Shown here: piece by piece, positions 1 to 8,047 of the stretch | Position numbering within the stretch: the first letter of the stretch is position 1 | Layout: the number at the start of each line of letters is the position of its first letter | Source of the DNA: Sphaerimonospora sp050942215 | GTDB taxonomy: Bacteria > Actinomycetota > Actinomycetes > Streptosporangiales > Streptosporangiaceae | Direction of reading: 5' to 3' | Length of the DNA stretch: 64,000 nucleotides | NCBI RefSeq assembly: GCF_050942215.1 | Contig: NZ_CP192056.1 | Span: 3,100,001 to 3,164,000, forward strand | Made by a program: the position numbers and the translations under genes | The notes under the pieces: model-generated | The model's database searches: none | Told to the model about the DNA's origin: nothing | Seen by the model: the letters and a program-made list of their open reading frames with translations, nothing else

Positions 1-423
1 GTCGCTCATCAACGTGATCTGGGCCAGGTCGTTGACCCCGCGGTCCCTCAGATGCCGTACGGCGGTGCGGATCTGCTGGAGGGAGACGCCGGTGTCCAGG
101 AGGCGTTTGACGACTTTCAGCACGAGGATGTCGCGGAAGCTGTAAAGTCGCTGCGACCCCGATCCCTGGGCGGCCCTTATCGTCGGGAGGACGAGTTCGG
201 TGCGCGCCCAGTAGTCGAGCTGCCGGTAGGTGATACCGGCCGCGGCGCATGCCGTGGGGCCGCGGTATCCGATGTCCTCGGGCAGCGCGGTCGGCCGCTC
301 GTCGAACAGCAGACCCTGCTCGCCGGCGCGCTCCCGCGCCGACTGCCGGACCGGGTCGTGCTGGCCGGCCGACTTACCCTCGCCGCTGCTGACCGCCACT
401 GCGGACCTCCGGCTTTCTCTCAT
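1..423 (-). CDS. MerR family transcriptional regulator, 3' end outside window
   Basis: The frame is open from ATG at 423 to the left edge, so 141 codons are visible and the C-terminus is missing. A GTG at codon 9 is an alternative start. The first ~60 residues are a low-complexity lead-in. Then ITYRQLDYWARTELVLP and SQRLYSFRDILVLKVVK form a MerR winged-helix head (helix-turn-helix plus wing). It is the last gene of a minus-strand block with the bifunctional nuclease, FtsR-like and FHA genes, an arrangement I recognise from many actinobacteria. It is probably a DNA-binding regulator of the same growth-linked module; its target is unknown. The effector-binding part cannot be seen. Confidence 0.85.
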   Translation of the reverse strand, partial: MRESRRSAVAVSSGEGKSAGQHDPVRQSARERAGEQGLLFDERPTALPEDIGYRGPTACAAAGITYRQLDYWARTELVLPTIRAAQGSGSQRLYSFRDILVLKVVKRLLDTGVSLQQIRTAVRHLRDRGVNDLAQITLMSD

Positions 424-554
424 CCCACGGTCTGATCTGGGGGTTCGTGAATTACAACCGTGGTTTCCCTTGCACCGTAGGACTGGGCGCATCGTCAGTC
501 AACGACCCTGTCCGGCGCGTCGTGAAGCGTAATCTCCCGATATCGACCAGCACG

Positions 555-1025
555 TCAGCCCGCCCTGCCGAAGTCTTCTGGAGTGATTTTGTCCAGGAAC
601 TGGCGGAACTTCTCGACCTCGTCCTCCTGGTCGTCGGGCATGCTCACACCCGCCTCCTGAACCACGTCCTCACTCGCGTAGATCGTCGCCCCGGTGCGCA
701 GCGCCAGTGCGATCGAATCCGACGGCCGGGCGCTCACCTCCACACCGTTCGAGAACACCAGATCGGCGAAGAAGATCCCATCACGGAGCGCGACGATGTT
801 GACGGTGCGCAACCGCACCCCCAAGGCCTCGAGCACGTCACGGAACAAGTCGTGGGTCAGCGGCCTCGGCGGCGGCTCCTCCGCCTGGGCCAACGCAATA
901 GCAGTCGCCTCGGTCATGCCTATCCAAATCGGTAGATACCGATCACCGCTCGTCTCTTTCAACAGGACGATCGGCTGGTTGGTGGGCATCTCAACGCGAA
1001 CCCCCACGACCTCCATCTGCAACAC
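555..1025 (-). CDS. Bifunctional nuclease family protein (DUF151)
   Basis: 156 residues, the usual length for the DUF151/BFN family. Family signatures are VGVRVEMPTNQPIVLL at the N-terminus, YLPIWIG, and VSARPSDSIALALR in the middle. The acidic C-terminus ends EKFRQFLDKITPEDFG. Members have been reported with nuclease activity in some organisms, but the role in actinobacteria is unclear. The start is GTG at 1025, with GGAG six bases upstream; ATG at 1016 would trim three residues. It sits between two MerR genes in one direction, with 76 bases to the upstream FtsR-like gene, so co-transcription is likely. Confidence 0.9.
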   Translation of the reverse strand: MLQMEVVGVRVEMPTNQPIVLLKETSGDRYLPIWIGMTEATAIALAQAEEPPPRPLTHDLFRDVLEALGVRLRTVNIVALRDGIFFADLVFSNGVEVSARPSDSIALALRTGATIYASEDVVQEAGVSMPDDQEDEVEKFRQFLDKITPEDFGRAG

Positions 1026-1101
1026 GGGCGGCTCCGTCTCAAGCGTCGCGGCATATCACCAGGCATTCAACGTAACACCCGGGACCGACCGGGTATGCCG
1101 G

Positions 1102-1767
1102 TCACCGCCCCTGAATGCCGCGAACACTGCCACGAAGTAACGCGTTGTGCAATTCTTGAATAAGTCCGGAGATCTCCCTGGCGGTCTCGTCCGCCTGCGC
1201 GATCGCGCCGGGCGCCCGGCGACGCATCAGCGGGGCCACCGCCTGCTCGATCAGGCCCGCCTCCCGCTCCACGGCGGCCCTGACGGCCCGCAGATGCCTG
1301 GGATGCAGGCCGAACTTCGCCAGCGCGCCCACGCTACGAGCGACCTCGAGCGCCTCCCCGTCGTAGTGACGGGCCACGGGGGCGACCAGGCCGAAGCTCT
1401 CCATCTCGGCGAGCGTCTCCTCGTCGATTCCCGCCGCCTCGATCAGCCCCTCCCGGCTCAGCCGTACGGGCGGTGCCCCGGCCGCCGCGTCCGGCACGGG
1501 ACGCGGGCGGGCGGCCTGCTCGTCCAGATGATCCTTGATCACCCGGAGCGGCAGGTAGTGGTCGCGCTGCGCGGTGAGGATGTAGCGCAGGCGCTCGACG
1601 TCGTGGTGCGTGAACTTGCGGTAGCCCGAGGGGCTCCGCTGCGGCTCTATGAGCCCCTCACCCTCCAGGAAACGGATCTTGGAGATGGTGATGTCGGGGA
1701 ACTCCCCCTGCAGCAGGGCGAGCACCTCCCCGATGCTCATGAACGCCCGTACGGCCTGCGCGCCCAT
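1102..1767 (-). CDS. ftsR: FtsR-like MerR family transcriptional regulator
   Basis: 221 residues. Residues 10-75 are a MerR DNA-binding head (MSIGEVLALLQGEFPDITIS, then LEGEGLIEPQRSPSGYRKF), followed by a long C-terminal helical region ending in ALLRGSVRGIQ. The pairing with a GarA-type FHA gene 19 bases upstream and a DUF151 gene downstream matches the conserved actinobacterial ftsR locus. In Corynebacterium the FtsR protein activates ftsZ transcription. ATG at 1767 has a very strong purine-rich site (GGAGGGGGG); a second ATG at 1740 lies at the start of the conserved domain. The symbol is given from domain plus synteny; cell-division control is inferred. Confidence 0.8.
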   Translation of the reverse strand: MGAQAVRAFMSIGEVLALLQGEFPDITISKIRFLEGEGLIEPQRSPSGYRKFTHHDVERLRYILTAQRDHYLPLRVIKDHLDEQAARPRPVPDAAAGAPPVRLSREGLIEAAGIDEETLAEMESFGLVAPVARHYDGEALEVARSVGALAKFGLHPRHLRAVRAAVEREAGLIEQAVAPLMRRRAPGAIAQADETAREISGLIQELHNALLRGSVRGIQGR

Positions 1768-1786
1768 GATCCCCCCTCCTCAACGA

Positions 1787-2290
1787 TCAAAATCCTCCAG
1801 GGCCACGGGTGAGGAACACCAGCCGGAACTTGCCGATCTGCACCTCGTCGCCACCCGTCAGCGGGGACTCCTCGATGCGCTCCCGGTTGACGTAGGTGCC
1901 GTTGAGGCTGCCGACATCACGCACGGTGAAGTGGCCGCCGCGCCGGTAGAACTCCACGTGTCTCCTGGACACGGTTACATCGTCCAGGAAAATGTCACTT
2001 TCCGGGTGGCGACCCGCCGTAGTGAGGTCGCTGTCGAGCAGAAAACGACTCCCCGCGTTGGGTCCGCGCATGACGACCAGCAGCGCCGTGCCCGGCGGCA
2101 GGCGGTCCACCGCCGACCTGTCCGGCAGCAGGGCCTGCCCCGCCTCGGCCTCAAGCGCCTCGAGCGAGATCGTCGAGGTGGTGTCGGCCGCGGTGGGCAC
2201 CGGTACGCTCAGCGGCGAACCGCATCGTGAACAGAAACGGGCATCCTCGGGGTTGGCATGACCGCACTGCGTGCAGTAGACGCTGGGCAT
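1787..2290 (-). CDS. garA: GarA/OdhI-like FHA domain protein with N-terminal zinc ribbon
   Basis: 167 residues. Residues 6-27 are a zinc ribbon (CTQCGHANPEDARFCSRCG, four cysteines). Residues ~36-42 are DTTSTIS, close to the ETTS phosphorylation motif of GarA/OdhI. The C-terminal half is an FHA domain with AGRHPESDIFLDD, VSRRHVEF and GSLNGTYVNR, the phosphothreonine-binding loops. In the known family, the unphosphorylated or phosphorylated state switches inhibition of 2-oxoglutarate dehydrogenase and glutamate metabolism under Ser/Thr kinase control. First gene of the minus-strand block, with a good promoter upstream (2338-2366). Zinc binding is inferred from the cysteines. Confidence 0.85.
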   Translation of the reverse strand: MPSVYCTQCGHANPEDARFCSRCGSPLSVPVPTAADTTSTISLEALEAEAGQALLPDRSAVDRLPPGTALLVVMRGPNAGSRFLLDSDLTTAGRHPESDIFLDDVTVSRRHVEFYRRGGHFTVRDVGSLNGTYVNRERIEESPLTGGDEVQIGKFRLVFLTRGPGGF

Positions 2291-2337
2291 CGATCGGCTC
2301 GGCCTCTCTCACGACTTGCTCGGACTGCGAATGCCGC

Positions 2338-2366
2338 AACTTACGCTGATCAAGGATCAAGGTCAA
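2338..2366 (-). promoter_or_regulatory. Probable sigma70-type promoter of the garA-ftsR block
   Basis: On the minus strand TTGACC is followed after 17 bases by TAAGTT, about 50 bases ahead of the garA-like ATG. The -35 hexamer is embedded in TTGACCTTGATCCTTGATC, a triple direct TTGAYC repeat that could also be an activator site. Seen in sequence; not mapped. Confidence 0.55.
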
Positions 2367-2455
2367 GAAGCATGGCTGGGCGTGGACTGACCAACGCTAC
2401 AGCCAGCATACGTTCAAGGTCCATCCCGCCACACATGGACCGGGTCCGTCCGCCC

Positions 2456-4960
2456 TCATCGGGCTCCCGCCGCCCGCTCCACGACAGCGGCCCAGCGCTC
2501 CAGCAGGGCCTGGGCGGTGTCCATGTCGTGCCCCTCGGCCCACAGGTGGGTGACGGCCTCCGCCGGGTCGGGCAGGACGAGGGTCCAGCTCCCGTCGTCC
2601 TCCACGATGCGCACGCCGTCCGTGGTGTCCAGGCTCCGGTCCTCGGCGGCCTCGACCACCGCGCGCATCACGGTCCCCTTGTGCGCCCAGGGGGTGGGGA
2701 CCGTACGCTTGAGCAGTCTGGCCTCCGGGATGCGGGCGTCGATCTGGCTGAGCGACAGCCGGGTCCGCGCCACGAGGCCGAGCAGGCGCAGGAAGACGGC
2801 GGGGCCGTCAAGCGTGGGGGCGAACTCCGGGACGATGAAACCGCCGCGGCCGTCGGCGGCGAACACCGTGCCGGGACGGCCCGCCGCACGGGTCAGCGTG
2901 TCCAGGCTGGTGGCCGTCCAGTCGACCTGCACGCCGTGGAACCGGCAGACCATCTCGGCCACCCGGGTCGTGGTGACCGGCAGGGCCACCCTGCCGCCCT
3001 GGCGCTCGGCGGCCACCAGATCGAGGACCACGAGCAGCGCACGCTCCTCGCTGATCAGCCGGCCCAGCTCGTCGACCAGGGAGATCCGCTCGCCCACCGG
3101 GTCGAACCGTACGCCGAAGGCCGCCCGCGACGAGGCGACGAGCTCGGCCAGGCGCTGCAGGTCGCGGCGGCGCTCGGCGAGGGTCTCGGTCGGCGAGGCG
3201 TCGTCGAGCCGGTTGTTGACGGTCAGCACGTCGACGCCCGCCGGGCCGAGCAGGCTGGGCAGCACCAGCGAGGCGGTGCCGCCGGCGCAGTCGACCACGA
3301 CCTTCATCTCGGCGTCCTTGACGCCGCTCATGTCGACGCAGCGCAGCAGCTCGCGGGTGTAGGCGCCGACGGCCCTGGCCGGGAAGGTCAGCTCGGCGAT
3401 CTCGCCGGGGAACGCCCTGCGGTACTCCTGCCGCGAGAAGACACGCTCCAGCTTCCGCTGGGCCGCCTGGGACAGGTCGGCCCCCTCCTCGTCCATGAAC
3501 ACGATGTCGACGCTCTGCGGGTCGCCCGGGGTCGTCCGCAGGGCGATCCCGCCCTTGACGTGCTCGCGCGAGGTGTGGAAACGCGCGACCGGCAGGGCGG
3601 CGGCCTCCAGGTCGATCACGTTGATCGCGCTGGAGTTGAGCGCGCTGATCACCGCGCGTTTGAGCGCCCGGGCCGCGCGGGAGACGTCGCGGGAGGTGAC
3701 GACGGTGTCTCCCTTGCGCAGCGTGGTGGCGTAGGCGCTGGCCAGCCGCACGCACAGCTCGGGCGTGATCTCGACGTTGACCAGGCCGGAGACGCCGCGC
3801 GGGCCGAACAGGCTGCGCTGGCCGCGCGACTCCCAGATGACGCTGGTGTTGACGACCGTGCCCGCCTCGATCGTCTTGAACGGGTAGATCTTCACGCCGG
3901 AGGACACGTACGCCTCCGACTCGATCACGCACTCGTCGCCGACGACGGCGTTCTCCTCGATGCGGGCCCCGGTCATCACGTCGGTGTTCTTCCCGATCAC
4001 GCAGCCGCGCAGGTGCGCGGCGGGGCCGACGTAGACGTTGTCGCTGACGACCGCGCGGTGCAGGAACGCGCCCTCCTTGACGACCGCGTTGCTGCCGAGC
4101 ACGGTGTACTCCCGCAGCTCGGCGCCGGCCTCGACCTTCGCGTAGTCGCCGATGTAGAGCGGCCCCTTGAGCACCGCCTCCGGGTCGACCGAGGCGCCCT
4201 CGGCCACCCACACCCCGGGCGCCAGCTCGAACGCCTCGAAGTCGATCTTTACCTTGCCCTCCAGGACGTCGGCATGGGCCTTCAGATAGCTCTCATGGGT
4301 GCCCACGTCCTCCCAGTAGCCCTCGGCCACGTAGCCGAACAGCCTGCCGCCCCGGTCGAGGAGCTTGGGGAAGACCTCGGCAGACCAGTCGACGGGCTGC
4401 CCGGGGGCGATCTCGTCGAGCACCGACGGCTCCATGATGTAGATGCCGGTGTTCACGGTGTCGGAGAACACCTGCCCCCAGGTGGGCTTCTCCAGGAACC
4501 GCTGGATCCGCCCGTCCTCGTCCACGATGATGATCCCGAACTCGAGCGGGTTGGGCACCCGCTTGAGCCCGATCGTGACCAGCGCGCGGTTCTCCCGGTG
4601 GAAGCGGAGCATGTCGGTCAGGTCGATGTCGGTGAGCGCGTCACCGGAGATCACCAGGAACCGGTCGTCGCGCAGCCTGTCGGCGGCGTTCTTCACGCTC
4701 CCCGCCGTGCCGAGCGGCACCTCCTCGGTGGCGTAGTGCAGGGTCATTCCCAGCTCGTCGCCGTCGCCGAAGTAGTTGCGGATGAGCGCGGCCAGGAACT
4801 GCACGGTGACGACGGTCTCGGTGAAGCCGTGCCGTTTCAGCAGGCGCAGCACGTGCTCCATGATCGGCCGGTTGATGATAGGGAGCATCGGCTTGGGCTG
4901 GTTGGCGGTCATCGGCCGCAGCCGAGTGCCCTCCCCGCCCACCATCACGACGGCCTTCAC
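2456..4960 (-). CDS. Sugar-phosphate nucleotidyltransferase fused to degenerate phosphohexomutase
   Basis: 834 residues. Residues 1-230 are a GT-A nucleotidyltransferase with the pyrophosphorylase signature GGEGTRLRPMT (8-18) and FLEKPTW (155-161). Residues ~245-375 are hexapeptide left-handed beta-helix repeats. Residues ~385-834 match the phosphoglucomutase/phosphomannomutase fold. In that half the active-site serine loop is replaced by GIALRTTPGDPQS (471-483). The metal loop DGDxDR reads FDPVGER (619-625), so mutase activity is doubtful. Usual annotation is mannose-1-phosphate guanylyltransferase; GDP-mannose supply for glycans is plausible but the sugar is not provable here. The CDP-alcohol gene ends 35 bases upstream. 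Confidence 0.85.
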   Translation of the reverse strand: MKAVVMVGGEGTRLRPMTANQPKPMLPIINRPIMEHVLRLLKRHGFTETVVTVQFLAALIRNYFGDGDELGMTLHYATEEVPLGTAGSVKNAADRLRDDRFLVISGDALTDIDLTDMLRFHRENRALVTIGLKRVPNPLEFGIIIVDEDGRIQRFLEKPTWGQVFSDTVNTGIYIMEPSVLDEIAPGQPVDWSAEVFPKLLDRGGRLFGYVAEGYWEDVGTHESYLKAHADVLEGKVKIDFEAFELAPGVWVAEGASVDPEAVLKGPLYIGDYAKVEAGAELREYTVLGSNAVVKEGAFLHRAVVSDNVYVGPAAHLRGCVIGKNTDVMTGARIEENAVVGDECVIESEAYVSSGVKIYPFKTIEAGTVVNTSVIWESRGQRSLFGPRGVSGLVNVEITPELCVRLASAYATTLRKGDTVVTSRDVSRAARALKRAVISALNSSAINVIDLEAAALPVARFHTSREHVKGGIALRTTPGDPQSVDIVFMDEEGADLSQAAQRKLERVFSRQEYRRAFPGEIAELTFPARAVGAYTRELLRCVDMSGVKDAEMKVVVDCAGGTASLVLPSLLGPAGVDVLTVNNRLDDASPTETLAERRRDLQRLAELVASSRAAFGVRFDPVGERISLVDELGRLISEERALLVVLDLVAAERQGGRVALPVTTTRVAEMVCRFHGVQVDWTATSLDTLTRAAGRPGTVFAADGRGGFIVPEFAPTLDGPAVFLRLLGLVARTRLSLSQIDARIPEARLLKRTVPTPWAHKGTVMRAVVEAAEDRSLDTTDGVRIVEDDGSWTLVLPDPAEAVTHLWAEGHDMDTAQALLERWAAVVERAAGAR

Positions 4961-4995
4961 GCCTCACCCCCTTTGTCAGGCGGCGCGCCGGTCGA

Positions 4996-5571
4996 TCAGC
5001 CGGCGCGCGTGCCGATCAGCTGCCGCACCTGGACGACGTACAACACCCCCGCCCACCAATACAGACCCGTTCCCCAGATGGCGAACGCCCATCCGGAGAT
5101 CGCGCAGATATCGGCGTACCAGCCGTCGTGCGAGGCGAGGAACAGCAGCGGGAACGCGTACATGAGGGCGGCCGTTCCCGCCTTGCCGAGGAAGTGCACC
5201 GGCAGGGCCGGGCCGTACCCGTGACGGCGCAGCAGGGGCGGGACCCACAGCAGCAGGACGTCGCGCAGCGGCACGATCAGCGCCAGCCACCAGGGGACGG
5301 CGTCACGCAGGACCAGCCCGAGGAGGGTGGCGAGGATGTAGAGCCGGTCGGCGAGCGGGTCGATCAGGCGGCCGAGTCTGCTCATCTGGTTCCAGGCCCG
5401 TGCGATCTTGCCGTCGAGCCAGTCGCTGAACCCGGCGAGGATGAGCAGCCCGATGGCCCAGCCGTCCGCCTCCGGGCCCAGCACGAGCCAGAGGAAGACG
5501 GGAACGCCGAGCAGCCTGAGCGCGCTCAGCAGGTTGGGCAGCGTCCAGATCCGGTCCTCGGCAGCGGTCAC
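4996..5571 (-). CDS. CDP-alcohol phosphatidyltransferase family protein
   Basis: 191 residues from GTG at 5571, which starts VTAAEDRIWTLPNLLS, the typical first helix. The longer frame upstream is Arg/Pro/Gly-rich and looks non-coding. The diagnostic motif D-x2-DG-x2-AR-x8-G-x3-D-x3-D is intact: DWLDGKIARAW followed by GRLIDPLADR. About five hydrophobic segments make it an inner-membrane enzyme that transfers a phosphatidyl group from CDP-diacylglycerol to an alcohol. The alcohol (glycerol phosphate, inositol phosphate or other) cannot be told from the motif. Same strand and 35 bases from the nucleotidyltransferase fusion, a pairing also found in other actinobacteria. Confidence 0.88.
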   Translation of the reverse strand: MTAAEDRIWTLPNLLSALRLLGVPVFLWLVLGPEADGWAIGLLILAGFSDWLDGKIARAWNQMSRLGRLIDPLADRLYILATLLGLVLRDAVPWWLALIVPLRDVLLLWVPPLLRRHGYGPALPVHFLGKAGTAALMYAFPLLFLASHDGWYADICAISGWAFAIWGTGLYWWAGVLYVVQVRQLIGTRAG

Positions 5572-5587
5572 GCCCCAGACCCTACCC

Positions 5588-5647
5588 GGCGCCCCGCCGT
5601 GCGCCGCCGGGTGTCCGTGAGGGCGCCCCGCCGTGCGCCGCCGGGTG
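5588..5647. repeat. Exact 26-bp direct repeat, period 34 bp
   Basis: GGCGCCCCGCCGTGCGCCGC plus CGGGTG occurs at 5588-5613 and again at 5622-5647, just upstream of the phosphatidyltransferase start. The remaining part of the 5572-5946 gap between divergent genes shows no gene. Confidence 0.8.
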
Positions 5648-5946
5648 ATCGAGGCGTTCGAGGAGCCGATGCCGTGACCACGGTCCGGCGGGACCCTCCG
5701 CCCGCGTTCGCCGGTGAGCGCGCGACCCCGCGGCGCTCCGGCCGCCCGCCCCCTCCGATCGGGGAAGAACCCCGGCTCGTTCGCGGACGGCGGGTATTCG
5801 CCGAGCAATGCGGACGAATCTGTTGTGACTCCATGTCTCCGATGTCACACTCACGGTGAGCGCCCGGCGAGCCGGGACCGCCGGCGCTCGTCACCCGGAA
5901 TCTCAGGGAGGCGTACCGAACACGACCAGGGTGGGAGCACGATCTC

Positions 5947-7089
5947 ATGTCGCCGAACGCGCGTCTCGTCAAGGAGAGCTTCTCACTCGTCGAGCCCGTC
6001 GCCGACCGGGCCTCGGCGTATTTCTACGGCCGGCTGTTCGCCGAGAATCCGAGCCTGCGCGCGCTGTTCCCGGCCGCCATGGGCGCGCCCGACGATCGCG
6101 TCTTCCGGGCGCTCATGAAGATCGTCCGGGCGCTCGACGACCCCGCCGCGCTCTCGCCGTTCCTCGCCCGGCTCGGCCGCGACCACCGCAGGTTCGGCGT
6201 CGTCGCCGAGCACTACGAGGCCGTCGGCGCAGCGCTGCTCGCCACGGTCCGGCACTTCACCGCCGGGTCCTGGACCGCCGAGGTCGAGGCCGCCTGGACC
6301 GAGACGTACGGCATGGTCGCCGGCGTGATGATCGATGCGGCCCGGGCGGAGGCGAGAACCCGTCCCCCCTGGTGGCTCGCCGAGGTCGTCGGTCACGAGT
6401 CGCGCGGCCCCGACATCGCCGTGGTCACCCTGCGCCCGGCGCAGCCGCTCGACTTCACCCCGGGACAGCACGTCACGGTGCAGACGCCGCGCTGGCCACG
6501 CGTATGGCGTCCGTTCTCGATCGCCAACGCCCCGCGGGCGGACGGCACGCTGAGCCTGCACGTGCGGGCGGTCCCCGGAGGCTGGGTGAGCTCGGCGCTG
6601 GTGCGGCACACCCGGATCGGCGACCAGGTCATGCTCGGGCCCCCGGGCGGCACGATGACCCCGGCCGACACCGGAAGGGACATGCTGTGCGTCGCCGGCG
6701 GCACCGGCCTGGCCCCGATCAAGGCCGTCATCGAGCACGTCATCGCCTCGGGCCGACGTCCCGGCATCCATCTGCTGTTCGGCGCCCGGCACGCCGGAGA
6801 TCTGTACGACCTGCCCGACCTCGTCCGGATGGCGGCGGACTTCCCGCGGCTGCGGGTGCTGCCCGTGGTCTCCGACGATCCCGGCTTCTCCGGGATGCGG
6901 GGCAGGCTGCCGGACGTCATGGAGCGGCTCCACTCCTGGCCCGATCACGAGGTCTACGTGTGCGGGCCCGACGCGATGGTGGACGAGACCGTACGGCGCC
7001 TGCGCAGGTCGCAGGTGCCGCCGTCCCGCATCCACCGCGACGGGGCGCCGGAGCATCCCGTGGAGACGGCGGGCGGGCCGGCCTCCTGA
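5947..7089 (+). CDS. Flavohemoglobin-like protein (globin + FAD/NAD reductase)
   Basis: 380 residues. Residues 1-135 are a single-domain globin: Tyr26 in the B helix region (AYFYGRLF) and proximal His80 in GRDHRRFGVVAEHY. Residues ~145-240 are a ferredoxin-reductase FAD domain with RPFS (188-191), and ~245-370 the NAD domain with GGTGLAPIK (251-259) and a C-terminal VCGPDAM. The layout is that of Hmp, which oxidises nitric oxide to nitrate, in a compact actinobacterial form. Start ATG 5947 has GGTGGGAG upstream. Divergent from the phosphatidyltransferase. NO detoxification is the family-level inference. Confidence 0.88.
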   Translation: MSPNARLVKESFSLVEPVADRASAYFYGRLFAENPSLRALFPAAMGAPDDRVFRALMKIVRALDDPAALSPFLARLGRDHRRFGVVAEHYEAVGAALLATVRHFTAGSWTAEVEAAWTETYGMVAGVMIDAARAEARTRPPWWLAEVVGHESRGPDIAVVTLRPAQPLDFTPGQHVTVQTPRWPRVWRPFSIANAPRADGTLSLHVRAVPGGWVSSALVRHTRIGDQVMLGPPGGTMTPADTGRDMLCVAGGTGLAPIKAVIEHVIASGRRPGIHLLFGARHAGDLYDLPDLVRMAADFPRLRVLPVVSDDPGFSGMRGRLPDVMERLHSWPDHEVYVCGPDAMVDETVRRLRRSQVPPSRIHRDGAPEHPVETAGGPAS

Positions 7090-7170
7090 CCGGCATGACG
7101 ACCACGGCCGGCGGGAAACGGCGGGCGTTCCCGGTGGGGCCGCCCGGCGAGCCGGTGTACTCCCCGGTGC

Positions 7171-7953
7171 TCAGACCTTGCGCCAGCCGGGGATCCAGGC
7201 GCCGTCCTCGACCACGTAGTCGCCGAACAGCGCCGGGGCCTCGTCCTTCATGATCTCGCCGATCCTGCCGAAGACGAGGCGGATCTCCTCCTCGGCTCCG
7301 GCGGCCGTACGCGCCTCGATCGTGTGACGCAGCGCGCGCACGTTGGCCGTCCACACCAGGCCGGTGGCGACGCCCTCGGGGGCGAAACGGCGCATGAACG
7401 AGGTGCGGTGCTTCTTCTCCGCGAACGGCACCCCCTCCTCGTCCAGCCCGAAGTGGGCGGCCGCCCAGGTCTGGAACTCCTCCATCCGGTCGAGCAGCTC
7501 GGTGGCCCGCTTCATCAGCTCCGCGTCCTCGTGTGCCCACTCGGGGAACCAGAACGGGATGTCGGCGAGCCGGACGAATCGCAGCGACTCCTGCGAGATC
7601 GCCACCCCCGGGCGGTGCCGCGCGAGCTCATGGGTCAGAACTCTCGAGACGTTGTGCAGGACGAAGCTGAAGTTGAGGTGCTCAAGGACCGAGCCGTGGG
7701 CGCTGGCCAGGATGTTGCGCAGATAGGCATCCTGATCCTTGCGCACACGGGTCACGTTCGGGTTCAGCCCGGGCTCGAACGACCGATAGCACAGGCGGCC
7801 GGCGAACTCGGCGAGATTCTGCGCGTCGAACTCACCCCGCTCCAGCCGCTCCAGCCAGCTCTCGCCGCCGACCTCCTGGAGATAGCGGGCGAGCTCGTCG
7901 TAGTCCAGGTCGGGCCTGGCGACGAGGAAGACCTCGGGTTCGACGCTGCGCAT
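7171..7953 (-). CDS. thyX: FAD-dependent thymidylate synthase ThyX
   Basis: 260 residues from ATG 7953 (MRSVEPEVFLV); the longer frame reads into non-homologous sequence. It makes dTMP from dUMP with methylene-tetrahydrofolate and NADPH through FAD. The ThyX region reads ELARHRPGVAISQESLRF; the usual signature is RHR-x7-S, whereas here eight residues separate RHR from the final Ser. HGSVLEHLNFSF and RRFAPEGVATGLVWTANVR are further conserved blocks. Downstream of an ABC exporter operon but separated from it by a strong hairpin, so it is probably transcribed on its own. Confidence 0.92.
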   Translation of the reverse strand: MRSVEPEVFLVARPDLDYDELARYLQEVGGESWLERLERGEFDAQNLAEFAGRLCYRSFEPGLNPNVTRVRKDQDAYLRNILASAHGSVLEHLNFSFVLHNVSRVLTHELARHRPGVAISQESLRFVRLADIPFWFPEWAHEDAELMKRATELLDRMEEFQTWAAAHFGLDEEGVPFAEKKHRTSFMRRFAPEGVATGLVWTANVRALRHTIEARTAAGAEEEIRLVFGRIGEIMKDEAPALFGDYVVEDGAWIPGWRKV

Positions 7954-7999
7954 GTACTTTGAATCCCCGTTGTTGCGGTTGAGACCGGATAAGCACACC

Positions 8000-8033
8000 G
8001 TACCGGGCCGCGGCGCGCGCCACGGCCCGGTAC
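8000..8033. terminator. Strong hairpin between ABC operon and thyX
   Basis: GTACCGGGCCG (8000-8010) pairs perfectly with CGGCCCGGTAC (8023-8033) around a 12-base loop. It lies just after the permease stop on the minus strand. There is no clear T-run, as is common in GC-rich actinobacteria. Confidence 0.65.
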
Positions 8034-8047
8034 GCACGTAAGCCGGC

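Noticed and set aside
2258..5224. 988-codon open frame on the plus strand opposite the nucleotidyltransferase fusion
   Set aside because: Composition is typical of an antisense shadow (Gly/Arg/His/Pro/Asp runs), with no domain; the minus-strand gene explains the conservation.
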